NCBI GenBank assembly: GCA_035291605.1 | Contig: DATDRS010000296.1 | Span: 1-25,719, forward strand | DNA: 25,719 nt | Direction of reading: 5' to 3' | Origin: DATDRS01 sp035291605 | Lineage (GTDB): Bacteria > Chloroflexota > Anaerolineae > Anaerolineales > UBA6663 | Shown here: positions 7,830 through 15,305 of the stretch, in pieces | Position numbering within the stretch: the stretch's first letter is position 1 | Layout: the number at the start of each line of letters is the position of its first letter | Notes under the pieces: generated by a model | Told to the model about the DNA's origin: nothing | What the model saw: the letters and a program-made list of their open reading frames with translations, nothing else | Database searches by the model: none | Made by a program: the position numbers and the translations under genes

Positions 7830-10011
7830 TTGTCACCATCTCCGGCAGCGGGCGGTGAGCCAGGCGCAGCGAGTTGGCGACGACGAACAAATTGCTGACG
7901 ACCATCGCCAGCGCCGATACGATGGGATGCAACACCCCCACCAGGGCCAGCCCGACGCCGAGCACATTATAAACGAACGCCCACCACAGGTTTTGTCGAA
8001 TAGTACGATAAGTTTTCTGCGCGAGCTCGACAGTCCAGGCCACCTGGCGCAGGTCAGAACCCACGAGACTCACGTCGGCGGCCTCGCGGGTGACGTCCAC
8101 CCCGCACCCGAGCGCAATGCCCACGTCGGCGTGCGCCAGCGCAGGCGCGTCATTCAACCCGTCGCCGACCATCGCCACGGCGCCGTCCTGCCCCTGCGCC
8201 TCGTTTAGCAACCGCACCTTGTCTTCCGGCAACAGCCAAGCGTGGACGGCGATGCCGAGGCGGCGTGAAAGCCCATCTCCCGCCGCGCGGTCGTCGCCGG
8301 TCAACGCCTCCACGGTCAACCCGCTGGCGCGGAGTTGTCCAATCGCCTCCTGCGCCTCCGGGCGGATCTCCTCGGCAAACCCCAGAAGCCCGCGCACCGC
8401 GCCATCCCAACCAAGGCAAGTGACCGTACGGCCCTTGGCCTCCAACTGTGTTTTCGCGGAAACAAGGTCTTCGTGTATTGGCCAGCGGAGGCGCTCCATG
8501 AAGCGCGGACTGCCAACGGCGACGTCGAGTGACGCCCGCTCGCTGCGCTTGGAGCGCGTCGCCAAATGACGCGTGACGAGTGACGAGTGATGTCCGCTCG
8601 CTGCGCTCGGGGCGCGTCGCGAAATGACGCGTGACGAGTCGCCGTCCATTGTTCCTCGCACGCCGAGGCCGGGGAATGCGTGAAAATCGTGGACGGAATG
8701 GATGGCGATGGCGTGTTCGCGGGCATGGGCCACAACGGCTTTGCCCAATAGGTGCTCCGAAGCCGCTTCCAGCGAGGCCGCGCGGCTCACAAGTTCTCGG
8801 ATCTCCGCCTCCGTCCCAGTGATTCCCACCACTTCAGCCAGCCTGAGAGTCCCCTTCGTCAACGTCCCGGTCTTGTCAAAGAAGACGGTCTTGACGCCCG
8901 CCAGTTTCTCCAGCGCCTCGGCGCTGCGGATGAGCACCCCACCCTCGGCGGCGCGCCCCATCCCGGCCCAGATCGCCAGCGGGGTGGCGACGCCGAGCGC
9001 GCACGGACAGGCGATGAGCAGGACGGCCAGCGCGACCATCAATCCCTGCCCCACGCCGTCGCGCCAGCCCCAGTAAGCGAAGGCCAGCGCACTAAGCAGG
9101 ACCACGAGGGGGACGAACACCGCCGAGACACGGTCCGCCAGACGCTGAATCGGGGCGCGGCGGACCAGCGCGTCGCGCAGCAATTGGACGAGGCGCGCCA
9201 TCACGCGCTGCTCGCCCACGCCGGCCGCCCGGATGACGAGCCGACCGTCGAGGTTGACTGTGCCGGAAAAGACTTTCGCGCCCGGCTCCTTGAAGGCCGG
9301 CTCAGCCTCGCCTGTGATGGAGGCTTCATTCACACTACCCGCGCCCTCAACAACCTCGCCGTCCACCGGGATGACACCACCAGGCCGCACGAGGACTTCC
9401 TCCCCCAGCGTGACGGTCATCGCGGGGACTTCCACTTCTGCGCCATCCCGCCGCACCCAGGCGGTATCCGGCGTCCGGGCCAGCAGGGCTTGCAAGGCCT
9501 CGGAGCCGCGGGCGCGGGCGCGCAGTTCCAGATAATGCCCGGCGGTCACGAAGACGAGAATGGTGGTGGCCGTGTCAAAGTACACCTGGCCGCCCGTGGC
9601 GATGCCATACAGCGAAGCCAGGTAGCCCGAGAGGCTTCCCAACGCAATCAAGGCATCGGTGCTGATGCGCCGCTGGCGCAAGCCCTGCCAGGAACTGCTC
9701 AAAATGGGCGGGATGAGCGCCAGCATCGCCAGCGTGGAGCCGATGAGCATGTTGAGCTTGAACAGCAGGACGATGCCCGGCGGGAGGCCGGGAGCGCCCC
9801 CAAAGAGCGCCGCTCGCGCCCAATCGGAGTACAGGAAAGCGCTCATCATCATCGTGTCCATGCTGAACACGAGGCCGAGCGCGAGGCGGGTCAGCACCTT
9901 CCAGGCCTCCTCGCCTGGGTCGGTTTGCCCGAGATCAATGCAGCAAGAGGTGAATTGCCACTCCGGGGCGGCGAGGGGTGTGGAGCAGGCGGCAGGGAGC
10001 GTTGGTTGCAT
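7789..10011 (-). CDS. Copper-type P1B ATPase (CopA/CtpA/CcoI-like)
   Basis: 740-residue heavy-metal pump. It shows the actuator motif 'SITGEAEP' (E235), the membrane metal motif C335-P-C337, phosphorylation Asp379 in 'DKTGT', the hinge 'GDGLNDAP', and C-terminal helices with 'YN' and 'MVVSN'. CPC with YN fits Cu(I) transport, although the usual M-x2-S-S reads M-x2-S-N. There is no N-terminal CxxC metal-binding domain, only scattered cysteines (Cys9, and a Cys-Cys pair near residue 22). Two oddities: the nucleotide-domain motif SEHPL reads SEHLL (His420 kept, Pro lost), and about 37 residues (458-495) are encoded by a direct repeat. The position between oxidase subunits and the Sco fusion suggests copper export for CuA/CuB assembly rather than detoxification. 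No good ribosome-binding site precedes ATG 10011, so a start further downstream is possible. Confidence 0.93.
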   Translation of the reverse strand: MQPTLPAACSTPLAAPEWQFTSCCIDLGQTDPGEEAWKVLTRLALGLVFSMDTMMMSAFLYSDWARAALFGGAPGLPPGIVLLFKLNMLIGSTLAMLALIPPILSSSWQGLRQRRISTDALIALGSLSGYLASLYGIATGGQVYFDTATTILVFVTAGHYLELRARARGSEALQALLARTPDTAWVRRDGAEVEVPAMTVTLGEEVLVRPGGVIPVDGEVVEGAGSVNEASITGEAEPAFKEPGAKVFSGTVNLDGRLVIRAAGVGEQRVMARLVQLLRDALVRRAPIQRLADRVSAVFVPLVVLLSALAFAYWGWRDGVGQGLMVALAVLLIACPCALGVATPLAIWAGMGRAAEGGVLIRSAEALEKLAGVKTVFFDKTGTLTKGTLRLAEVVGITGTEAEIRELVSRAASLEAASEHLLGKAVVAHAREHAIAIHSVHDFHAFPGLGVRGTMDGDSSRVISRRAPSAASGHHSSLVTRHLATRSKRSERASLDVAVGSPRFMERLRWPIHEDLVSAKTQLEAKGRTVTCLGWDGAVRGLLGFAEEIRPEAQEAIGQLRASGLTVEALTGDDRAAGDGLSRRLGIAVHAWLLPEDKVRLLNEAQGQDGAVAMVGDGLNDAPALAHADVGIALGCGVDVTREAADVSLVGSDLRQVAWTVELAQKTYRTIRQNLWWAFVYNVLGVGLALVGVLHPIVSALAMVVSNLFVVANSLRLAHRPLPEMVTNEKTFVEEFGAVG
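8536..8639. repeat. Direct repeat pair inside the copper ATPase gene
   Basis: Two 46-base copies, 8536-8581 and 8594-8639, match at 43 of 46 positions and begin 58 bases apart. Between them is a short tandem of GACGAGT. Because 58 is not a multiple of 3, the two copies are read in different frames and give unlike peptides, both Ser/Arg/Ala-rich. The insert keeps the ATPase reading frame open. Confidence 0.85.
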
Positions 10012-10048
10012 GGCGCAAGAGGAACAAGGGGGCAGGGGGTGCGGGGGC

Positions 10049-10077
10049 GCAGGGGTGAATTATCCGCGCACCCCTGC
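10049..10077. repeat. GC-rich hairpin between the subunit-I-like gene and the ATPase gene
   Basis: GCAGGGGTG (10049-10057) pairs with CACCCCTGC (10069-10077) around an 11-base loop. It lies in the 116-base gap 10012-10127. No T-tract is present on the minus strand, so it may be a pause or mRNA-processing structure. I see no promoter I can support in the gap. Confidence 0.5.
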
Positions 10078-10127
10078 CCCTCATCTCCCGTGCTCCCTGG
10101 CTATGCCATTCATTAAAAGATTGGCGC

Positions 10128-11564
10128 TCAATCTCCCGCCGCGCCAACAAAGACCGGCTTGGCGACCGGGCGGGGTTTCTCCACCTTGCGCAGCAGCGAC
10201 CAGAGCAGGATGGCGACGAAGAGCGCGCCGCCCAGCGCCGCAATGCCCGCGCCAATGCCCATGACGACCATGGGCTTGAGCCAGGCCACGCCGGTCACCG
10301 CCGCGTCGTACGTCTTACGCGGCGCGCCGAGATCGCCCGCGCCAAGCAACCCAGCGACGAGCAGCATGATGCCGCCCGCGAACAGGTAGGGCTGAACCAC
10401 CGCCACCCTGCGCCAGACCACCTGGCGCTTCACGCTCGAGAGCAAATGATAGGCGAGGCCCATGAACGCCAGCGTCACGCCGCCGACGACCACGCTGTGG
10501 TAGTGGGCAGGGGTGCGGAGCGTGCCGTGCCGCACTGCCGGATGGATGTAGAGGCCGAAGGCGAACAACGCCGCCGAGAATGCGAAGGCCATCACGCGCG
10601 GCTCGTTCCACGGCATACGCCTGAGCCAGGGTGCAGCGCGTGTCGCCCCCGCGGCGCGCCACACCCAGATGAGAATCATCGGGCCGAGGAACATGATCGG
10701 CAGGCTGAGGCCGACGTCGAGCAGGATGCTCCACGCCCGGTGTTGAGTCACAGTGATTGGGTCATAGAAAAAGTAAGGCAGCGGCGTCACCAGCGGGAAG
10801 GCGGCGAAGAGCATGAACAGCCCTTTGGCCAATTTCTGATTGACCTTCGGCTCGCCGAGAAAAACGCCGATGAGCGTGTACCACACGACGACCATCGTGG
10901 CCGAATTGACGTACTGGAACGAGTGCCCCATGCCCCAGAACATCGCCTGATAGTAGTCGTAGATCGGCCGGCCGTTCGCGCCGAGGCCCAGGCGCAGGGC
11001 CGCCACGCTCAGCGCCGTCAGGCCGGTGAGCATGGCCACCGCGGCGCACGCCATGCCATAAGCCGTCAGCGGCAGGGGGCCAGCCGCGCGGTCACGCCTG
11101 AGGACCGCGGCAAGGTAATTCGCCGCCGTGACGCCTATCCCGGCCACAAACGTGACGAAGCCGACGAAGAACAGCGGCGTATCTAGCAGGGGCACGTAGT
11201 CGTTCATCACATCCTGGCCCTGGAACCGCGCCAGGGGGATGGAGATGAGGACGACCCCGGCCAGCGCGATGATCAACCCGCTCCAGCCCACGCGGCGGTT
11301 CAGCGGCAGCCCGGCCCGCCCGGCGGCGTACGTCCAGACGGTCGAGATGAAAGCCAGCAGCCAGATCGTCAGCGCGAAAGTCACGTGCCCGACGAGCATG
11401 ACGTGGAAGGCGCGCGCCGAGGGCAGCAGGCGCACCCCAGGCGTGCGCGTCATCGCCACGGCGAAGGCCAGCGTGCCGGCGATGGCCGCCGCGCTGATCG
11501 CGTACAGCAGCCAGCTATAGAGGAGTTTGCGGTGGGCGGAAGTGAGTTCGAGGGATGATTTCAT
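10128..11564 (-). CDS. Haem-copper oxidase subunit I-like paralogue lacking the CuB His-His pair
   Basis: 478-residue protein with about 12 membrane helices, clearly homologous to the subunit I at 11852-13417. It keeps the helix-2 haem ligand H60, helix-6 H214 in 'GMGHSFQYVN', and the helix-10 pair H354-x-H356. Between helices 6 and 7 it aligns without gaps to the main subunit: H214 to H240, Y218 to Q244, and P263-Y264 where the main subunit has H289-H290. CuB would therefore have one His ligand at most, while haem binding looks possible. It may be an electron-transfer or structural partner, or may bind a different metal. The frame is intact and operon position is kept, so it does not look like a pseudogene. 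Database pipelines would probably call it 'cbb3-type oxidase subunit I'. The ribosome-binding site is weak. Confidence 0.85.
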   Translation of the reverse strand: MKSSLELTSAHRKLLYSWLLYAISAAAIAGTLAFAVAMTRTPGVRLLPSARAFHVMLVGHVTFALTIWLLAFISTVWTYAAGRAGLPLNRRVGWSGLIIALAGVVLISIPLARFQGQDVMNDYVPLLDTPLFFVGFVTFVAGIGVTAANYLAAVLRRDRAAGPLPLTAYGMACAAVAMLTGLTALSVAALRLGLGANGRPIYDYYQAMFWGMGHSFQYVNSATMVVVWYTLIGVFLGEPKVNQKLAKGLFMLFAAFPLVTPLPYFFYDPITVTQHRAWSILLDVGLSLPIMFLGPMILIWVWRAAGATRAAPWLRRMPWNEPRVMAFAFSAALFAFGLYIHPAVRHGTLRTPAHYHSVVVGGVTLAFMGLAYHLLSSVKRQVVWRRVAVVQPYLFAGGIMLLVAGLLGAGDLGAPRKTYDAAVTGVAWLKPMVVMGIGAGIAALGGALFVAILLWSLLRKVEKPRPVAKPVFVGAAGD

Positions 11565-11644
11565 GGTTTCACTCTGGACGTGGTGCGTATTGCTTATTCC
11601 GGTGAGTCTCGTCTACGCCTACGCAACGCGCACCACGCCACACG

Positions 11645-11773
11645 CTACCGAAGCCCCCACGCCTGCGCAAGTGTGATCCAACTGCCAAACCAAAGGAAAC
11701 CGATCCAGATGAGCAGGAGGAACACCAGCACCGTCGTGCCGGGCGCTTCAGGGCCGCTATGTTTCTTTTCCAT
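11645..11773 (-). CDS. 42-residue single-helix membrane protein, probable small subunit
   Basis: A short gene of 43 codons with an excellent ribosome-binding site: AAGGAG, 10 bases before ATG 11773. The product begins with a polar stretch ('MEKKHSGPEAPGTT'), followed by one hydrophobic helix ('VLVFLLLIWIGFLWFGSWI') and a short tail. Size, topology and place between the two subunit-I-type genes recall the subunit IIa-type peptides of ba3 oxidases, though sequence identity is too short to prove this. A longer frame on the same strand (11569-11832) is out of phase, gives an Arg/Ser-rich product without a helix, and is not preferred. Confidence 0.7.
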   Translation of the reverse strand: MEKKHSGPEAPGTTVLVFLLLIWIGFLWFGSWITLAQAWGLR

Positions 11774-11851
11774 CGGTTCTTTTCTCCTTCATATGACAGG
11801 TGAGGGGCGGCGCGTGATGGGAGGTGCGTCACGCGCCGTCCGTCATTCTGC

Positions 11852-13417
11852 TTACGCTTCCAACGGATTCAGCGCCCGCGCCTCACGCTTAGGCATGAAG
11901 AGCGAGCCGACGCATACAACCACGTACATGATCCCGCCCGTCACGGCGATGAGCGCACCAATTCCCGCAAAGACGAGCATCAGATTCATCAGGGGCTGAA
12001 CGTCCACCGGGATAGTCACGCCGGAGAATGTCACATCCCAATGGCGGCGCGGCGCGCCCAGATACCCGGCCCAAGTCATCGCGATGGTCATGATGATCAA
12101 GCCAATGCCGTACACCCAGGGCTGCCAGCGCACCAGGAATTTTCCGAACAGCGGGCGGCGAAAGACCAGCGGGATGACGTAGTAGGTGAAGCCCATGAAG
12201 GCCAGCGTCGTCCCGCCGACGACCGTGGCGTGGAAGTGGCCGGTGATGCGCCAGGTGTTGTGGGCGAGCATGTTGAGCTGGCCCGCGCCCAGCACCACGC
12301 CCGTCGGGCCGCCGATGAAGCCGAAGATGAACAGCGAGAACATCAGCGCCGCGAAGCCCGGCTCTTTCCACGGCGCGTTCAGCAGCCAGCCGAACAGGCC
12401 CTTGTTGTAGCCCTTTTGCCGCAGGGCAACCTCAACCGCCGCCGGGATGGAGAAGGCGTGGATCAGGCTGCCCAGCACTGCCAGATACATGGCATAGCTG
12501 GTGTTGAAGAACTTGGCCGCTGAGCCCAGCCCCGGATCCACCAACAGGTGGTGCATGGAGCCGAGGTTGATGAACAGGATGTACAGGAAGAAGGCGAAGC
12601 GCGAGAGTTTCTCGTTGACCGGTTTCGCGCCGACGGTGAGCGTCGCCAGCGAGTACCAGATGGCGATCATGGCCGAGAGGTTGACCTGCTGCGCCGAATG
12701 GCCGAAGCCCCAGAAAGTCACGCGGTACGCGCCGGGGTCCACCTCGCCGATGCCCAACGACCACAGAAAAGTGGGGATAAGCGCGACCGCGCCGCTGAAC
12801 AGCGTGAACAGCGCAATGATACAGGCGGTGAGCAGGCCAAAGACCGCCAGCGGGATCGAACCTTCGTAACGCTGCTCGACTTTGGCCATCACCAGCGTAG
12901 CGAGGAAGAGGCAGCAGGCCAGGATCGCGCCGACGGCGAACAGGATGTAACCCAAGTAGAACGACCAGTGGGCCTTCATCGGCGGATAGGCGCTGAACAT
13001 CACATCGGCCCGGCCCCAGAGGATGACGGCGTTGACCATGACCGCGCCGACGAGCATGAGCACATACGCCACCCACGCCAGCCGCGCGCCGACCAGCCGC
13101 GCGTTCAACAGCACACACGCGCCGAAGTACAACCCGCCGACTTCAAAGAACACCATCCAGAACACGAGCATGTTCATGCCGTGCGCGGTGAGCAGGCGGT
13201 AGAACCAGTTTGCGGACAACAGGTGGATGTCGGGCCAGCGCGTCAGGCCGATGAGCAGAGCGTAGGTGCCGCCCAGCGTCAGCGCGACGATCGCCGTGAC
13301 CGCGTTCCAGATGATCAGCCGTTCGGCCGCGAGGTCCACCTTAAACGTGGTGACCGGGCACACGCGGAACATGGACTGGGTGCCGGAAAACATGTTGGGA
13401 GCTGTGATAGCCGCCAT
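11852..13417 (-). CDS. Haem-copper oxidase/NO reductase superfamily catalytic subunit I (no active-site Tyr)
   Basis: 521 residues, about 12 helices. All six metal-binding histidines are present: H79 (helix 2), H240 ('FWGFGHSAQQVN'), H289-H290 ('MHHLLVDP'), H394 and H396 ('ITGHFHATVVGG'). The Tyr four residues after the helix-6 His in A- and B-family oxygen reductases is Gln244, and the C-family position (six before the first His of the pair) is Ile283. Oxygen reductases need that cross-linked Tyr, while several NO reductase families lack it, so an NO reductase or another non-standard function is possible. Proton-channel residues were not assigned. AAGGAG lies 9 bases before ATG 13417. It follows the CuA subunit by 48 bases. 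Annotation pipelines would call it cytochrome c oxidase subunit I. Confidence 0.9.
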   Translation of the reverse strand: MAAITAPNMFSGTQSMFRVCPVTTFKVDLAAERLIIWNAVTAIVALTLGGTYALLIGLTRWPDIHLLSANWFYRLLTAHGMNMLVFWMVFFEVGGLYFGACVLLNARLVGARLAWVAYVLMLVGAVMVNAVILWGRADVMFSAYPPMKAHWSFYLGYILFAVGAILACCLFLATLVMAKVEQRYEGSIPLAVFGLLTACIIALFTLFSGAVALIPTFLWSLGIGEVDPGAYRVTFWGFGHSAQQVNLSAMIAIWYSLATLTVGAKPVNEKLSRFAFFLYILFINLGSMHHLLVDPGLGSAAKFFNTSYAMYLAVLGSLIHAFSIPAAVEVALRQKGYNKGLFGWLLNAPWKEPGFAALMFSLFIFGFIGGPTGVVLGAGQLNMLAHNTWRITGHFHATVVGGTTLAFMGFTYYVIPLVFRRPLFGKFLVRWQPWVYGIGLIIMTIAMTWAGYLGAPRRHWDVTFSGVTIPVDVQPLMNLMLVFAGIGALIAVTGGIMYVVVCVGSLFMPKREARALNPLEA

Positions 13418-13465
13418 GGGTTAATCTCCTTTGGGCAGGTTGGGCAAGCCCGGGTGCTTGTCCAA

Positions 13466-13990
13466 CTACCTCACGATGATTTTGCCGGTCATCAGGTGGT
13501 GGCCGAACTGGCAGAACTCGTTGCACCACACGCTATACTCGCCGGCCTGCGTCGGCGTGATCTGCATGATATAGTCGTAGCCGGGGAAGATCTGCAGATT
13601 CAGATTGATGGGCTGAATGGACAGGCCGTGCTGAACGTCAATCGAGGAGACGTGCAGCTTGTAGGTCTGGCCCGCTTCCAGCTCGAGGATCGGCGTCCAT
13701 TGCCACTGGCGCCCGACGAGGTAAACGTCGCTGCCGGGCTGCGGGTGGACGATCGGGATGCCGTTCTGCTCGCCAACCTGGTTGGCCTCCACGAAGGCGT
13801 CGGCTAGCGTCTTGTACTGGGCGGTCGTCAGCCGCACAGCGCGGGTCGGGAGGTTTTGGGCGCCGAGGAAATACCAGCCGATCAGCATGAAGAACATGAA
13901 GAAGCACCACACGGCCGCGATGGTCACCCACAGGCGTTCCTCGCGTCCGAGCGGCTTCCACCAGACTCGTTCAGGGGTATATATTGCCAT
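13466..13990 (-). CDS. Subunit II with CuA centre (ba3-like, single N-terminal helix)
   Basis: 174 residues: one membrane helix ('LWVTIAAVWCFFMFFMLIGW', about 20-40) and an outward-facing cupredoxin domain. CuA ligands are complete: H121 in 'DVQHGLSI' and C156-x3-C160-x3-H164-x2-M167. A single anchor helix and the short length fit B-family (ba3-type) subunit II rather than the two-helix A-type. It accepts electrons from a soluble donor, such as a cytochrome c or cupredoxin not encoded in this window, and passes them to subunit I. AAAGGA lies about 8 bases before ATG 13990. The Sco-type domain of the gene at 4234-5514 is the likely source of its copper. Confidence 0.93.
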   Translation of the reverse strand: MAIYTPERVWWKPLGREERLWVTIAAVWCFFMFFMLIGWYFLGAQNLPTRAVRLTTAQYKTLADAFVEANQVGEQNGIPIVHPQPGSDVYLVGRQWQWTPILELEAGQTYKLHVSSIDVQHGLSIQPINLNLQIFPGYDYIMQITPTQAGEYSVWCNEFCQFGHHLMTGKIIVR

Positions 13991-14008
13991 CGGATTTTCC
14001 TTTCGGGA

Positions 14009-14191
14009 CTACGGATGAAACACGGGGATGACCGATGTGTGCCACAGCCCCCAGATGAGATAGAAGGCCGTGGGAACGACCAGCCCCAGCATCAGGAGCA
14101 GAAACACGTCATCGAAAATGACCTGCCCGATGGGGATCTTCTCCTTCGGCGGCGCGGAGCTTTCCTGGGTAGGTTTGGGTTGATCTGCCAT
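14009..14191 (-). CDS. 60-residue membrane protein of the oxidase operon
   Basis: Polar, Pro/Lys-rich N-terminus of about 25 residues followed by one helix ('VFLLLMLGLVVPTAFYLIWG') and a short tail. GAAGGAG sits before ATG 14191 with good spacing, and the gene ends 18 bases before the subunit II gene, so it is clearly translated with the operon. I do not recognise a named family. By position it is probably a small structural subunit or assembly factor of the haem-copper enzyme. Confidence 0.75.
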   Translation of the reverse strand: MADQPKPTQESSAPPKEKIPIGQVIFDDVFLLLMLGLVVPTAFYLIWGLWHTSVIPVFHP

Positions 14192-14267
14192 GCGCTTTCT
14201 CCTTCTAATGAGTGTAAGGCTTCAAAAATGCGGAAGCGTGAGGCTGCCCCCACCCTCCTGCACACGA

Positions 14268-15194
14268 TTACCGGACTGCCACATCCACGATCATGCCCAG
14301 GAATAAGAACAGCAGGTAATAACTGGAGAGTTTGTAATTCCGCCAGGCTGCCGGGATTTCCGGCCGGCGCAGCAGACGCCAGGACGAGGCGACAAACGCG
14401 CCGCCCAACAGCAGCGCGACGGCGAGATAGACCGGGCCGAGGTCGCGCGTCAACGCTGGCACAAGCGAAACGGCGAGGGTGAGCACCGCGCCGGTGAGGA
14501 TCGCCCGCGCGGTCTTCCGCTTACCCGCTACCACCGGCAGCATGGGGAGGCCTGCCCGCCGGTATTCGCTCTCCTTGCAAATCGCCAGGCTCCAGAAGTG
14601 CGGCGGCGTCCACAAGAAAATGATGCCAGCCAACGCCCACGCGCCCAACCCGATGGGGGCCACCGCCCCCCACGCCGCCAGCAGCGGCGCGCTCCCTGTC
14701 CATCCGCCGATGACGATGTTCCACGGGGTGCGGCGCTTGAGCCACAGGGTGTAGACCGGCACGTAGGTGACCGCCGCGATGCCAATGTGCAAGGTGACGA
14801 TGCGCCCCAAGCTCCAGCTTAGCGCCAGCCCGCCGGCGATGAGCGCCGCGCCGATGACCAGCACCCACGCGGGCGAGAGCTTGCCCGCCGGGAGGGGCCG
14901 GCGGCGCGTGCGCCCCATCACTGCATCAATATCGCGATCAAAATATTGATTGAAGACCGAGGCCCCGGCGGCGGTGAGCATCCCAGCCACAAACAGCAGC
15001 CCGAGCGGGCCGCGGTGTTCCACGCGCTGCCCAGCCACGAGCGCGGCGACCATCGCCGTGAAAGTCACCAGGCCGATCACGGGCAGTTTGATCAGCGCCG
15101 CAATCGTGGCGAACCACTCCCACCCCTGCTTCATCGCGTGGGAGGTCGCTGTTCCAACCGAGCGGATGGCAAACGGAGCACCTTGGTTTTGCAC
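14268..15194 (-). CDS. ctaB: Protoheme IX farnesyltransferase (haem O synthase)
   Basis: 308-residue UbiA-family membrane enzyme that attaches a farnesyl group to haem b, giving haem O. The Asp-rich motif N82-x3-D86-x-D88-x-D90 ('NQYFDRDIDAVMGRTRRRPL') binds the Mg-diphosphate, and 'LWTPPHFWSLAI' is a CyoE/CtaB signature. About nine helices are visible. Start: GTG 15194 has AAGGAGA at 15201-15207 with 6 bases of spacing, giving the usual family length. An open extension to 15290 and an internal ATG at 15134 lack such a site. It is the first gene of the operon. No ctaA (haem A synthase) is in view, so whether the enzyme uses haem O, A or B cannot be told here. Confidence 0.95.
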   Translation of the reverse strand: MQNQGAPFAIRSVGTATSHAMKQGWEWFATIAALIKLPVIGLVTFTAMVAALVAGQRVEHRGPLGLLFVAGMLTAAGASVFNQYFDRDIDAVMGRTRRRPLPAGKLSPAWVLVIGAALIAGGLALSWSLGRIVTLHIGIAAVTYVPVYTLWLKRRTPWNIVIGGWTGSAPLLAAWGAVAPIGLGAWALAGIIFLWTPPHFWSLAICKESEYRRAGLPMLPVVAGKRKTARAILTGAVLTLAVSLVPALTRDLGPVYLAVALLLGGAFVASSWRLLRRPEIPAAWRNYKLSSYYLLFLFLGMIVDVAVR

Positions 15195-15278
15195 GGGTTG
15201 TCTCCTTGATTTTTCAGCGGCGGTGCCGGTCGTAGTGGCTGGTCCGGCCTGACCGGAGAAATCTGCTGGGTTAGCGGC

Positions 15279-15284
15279 ATTGTA
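15279..15284 (-). promoter_or_regulatory. Putative -10 element of the haem-copper operon promoter
   Basis: On the minus strand this reads TACAAT, one change from TATAAT. It predicts a start near 15272 and a leader of about 78 bases before the ctaB GTG. No good -35 hexamer lies upstream; the Crp/Fnr-type site is there instead, as expected for an activator-dependent class II promoter. Confidence 0.45.
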
Positions 15285-15305
15285 TTTCACTTCACAGCCG
15301 AGAGT

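Noticed and set aside
6438..7898. Long open frame (about 486 codons) on the plus strand opposite the cytochrome b fusion
   Set aside because: Antisense to a gene with clear haem and Fe-S motifs; composition is that of a shadow frame and no ribosome-binding site supports it.
10128..11564. Pseudogene call for the second subunit-I-like gene
   Set aside because: The frame is intact, most histidine ligands and all helices are kept, and the gene sits inside a tight operon; loss of only the CuB pair looks like specialisation.
11569..11832. 87-codon minus-strand frame between the two subunit-I genes
   Set aside because: Arg/Ser/Cys-rich product without a helix; the overlapping 42-residue frame has the better ribosome-binding site and a clear membrane helix.
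12548..13807. Long open frame (about 419 codons) on the plus strand opposite the oxidase subunits
   Set aside because: It lies antisense to two well-supported genes, gives an Arg/Asp/His-rich product without a domain, and is typical of GC-rich shadow frames.
15195..15290. Longer haem O synthase starting at GTG 15290
   Set aside because: GTG 15194 has a strong, well-spaced AAGGAGA and gives the normal family length; the extension would overlap the ribosome-binding site and the predicted -10 element.
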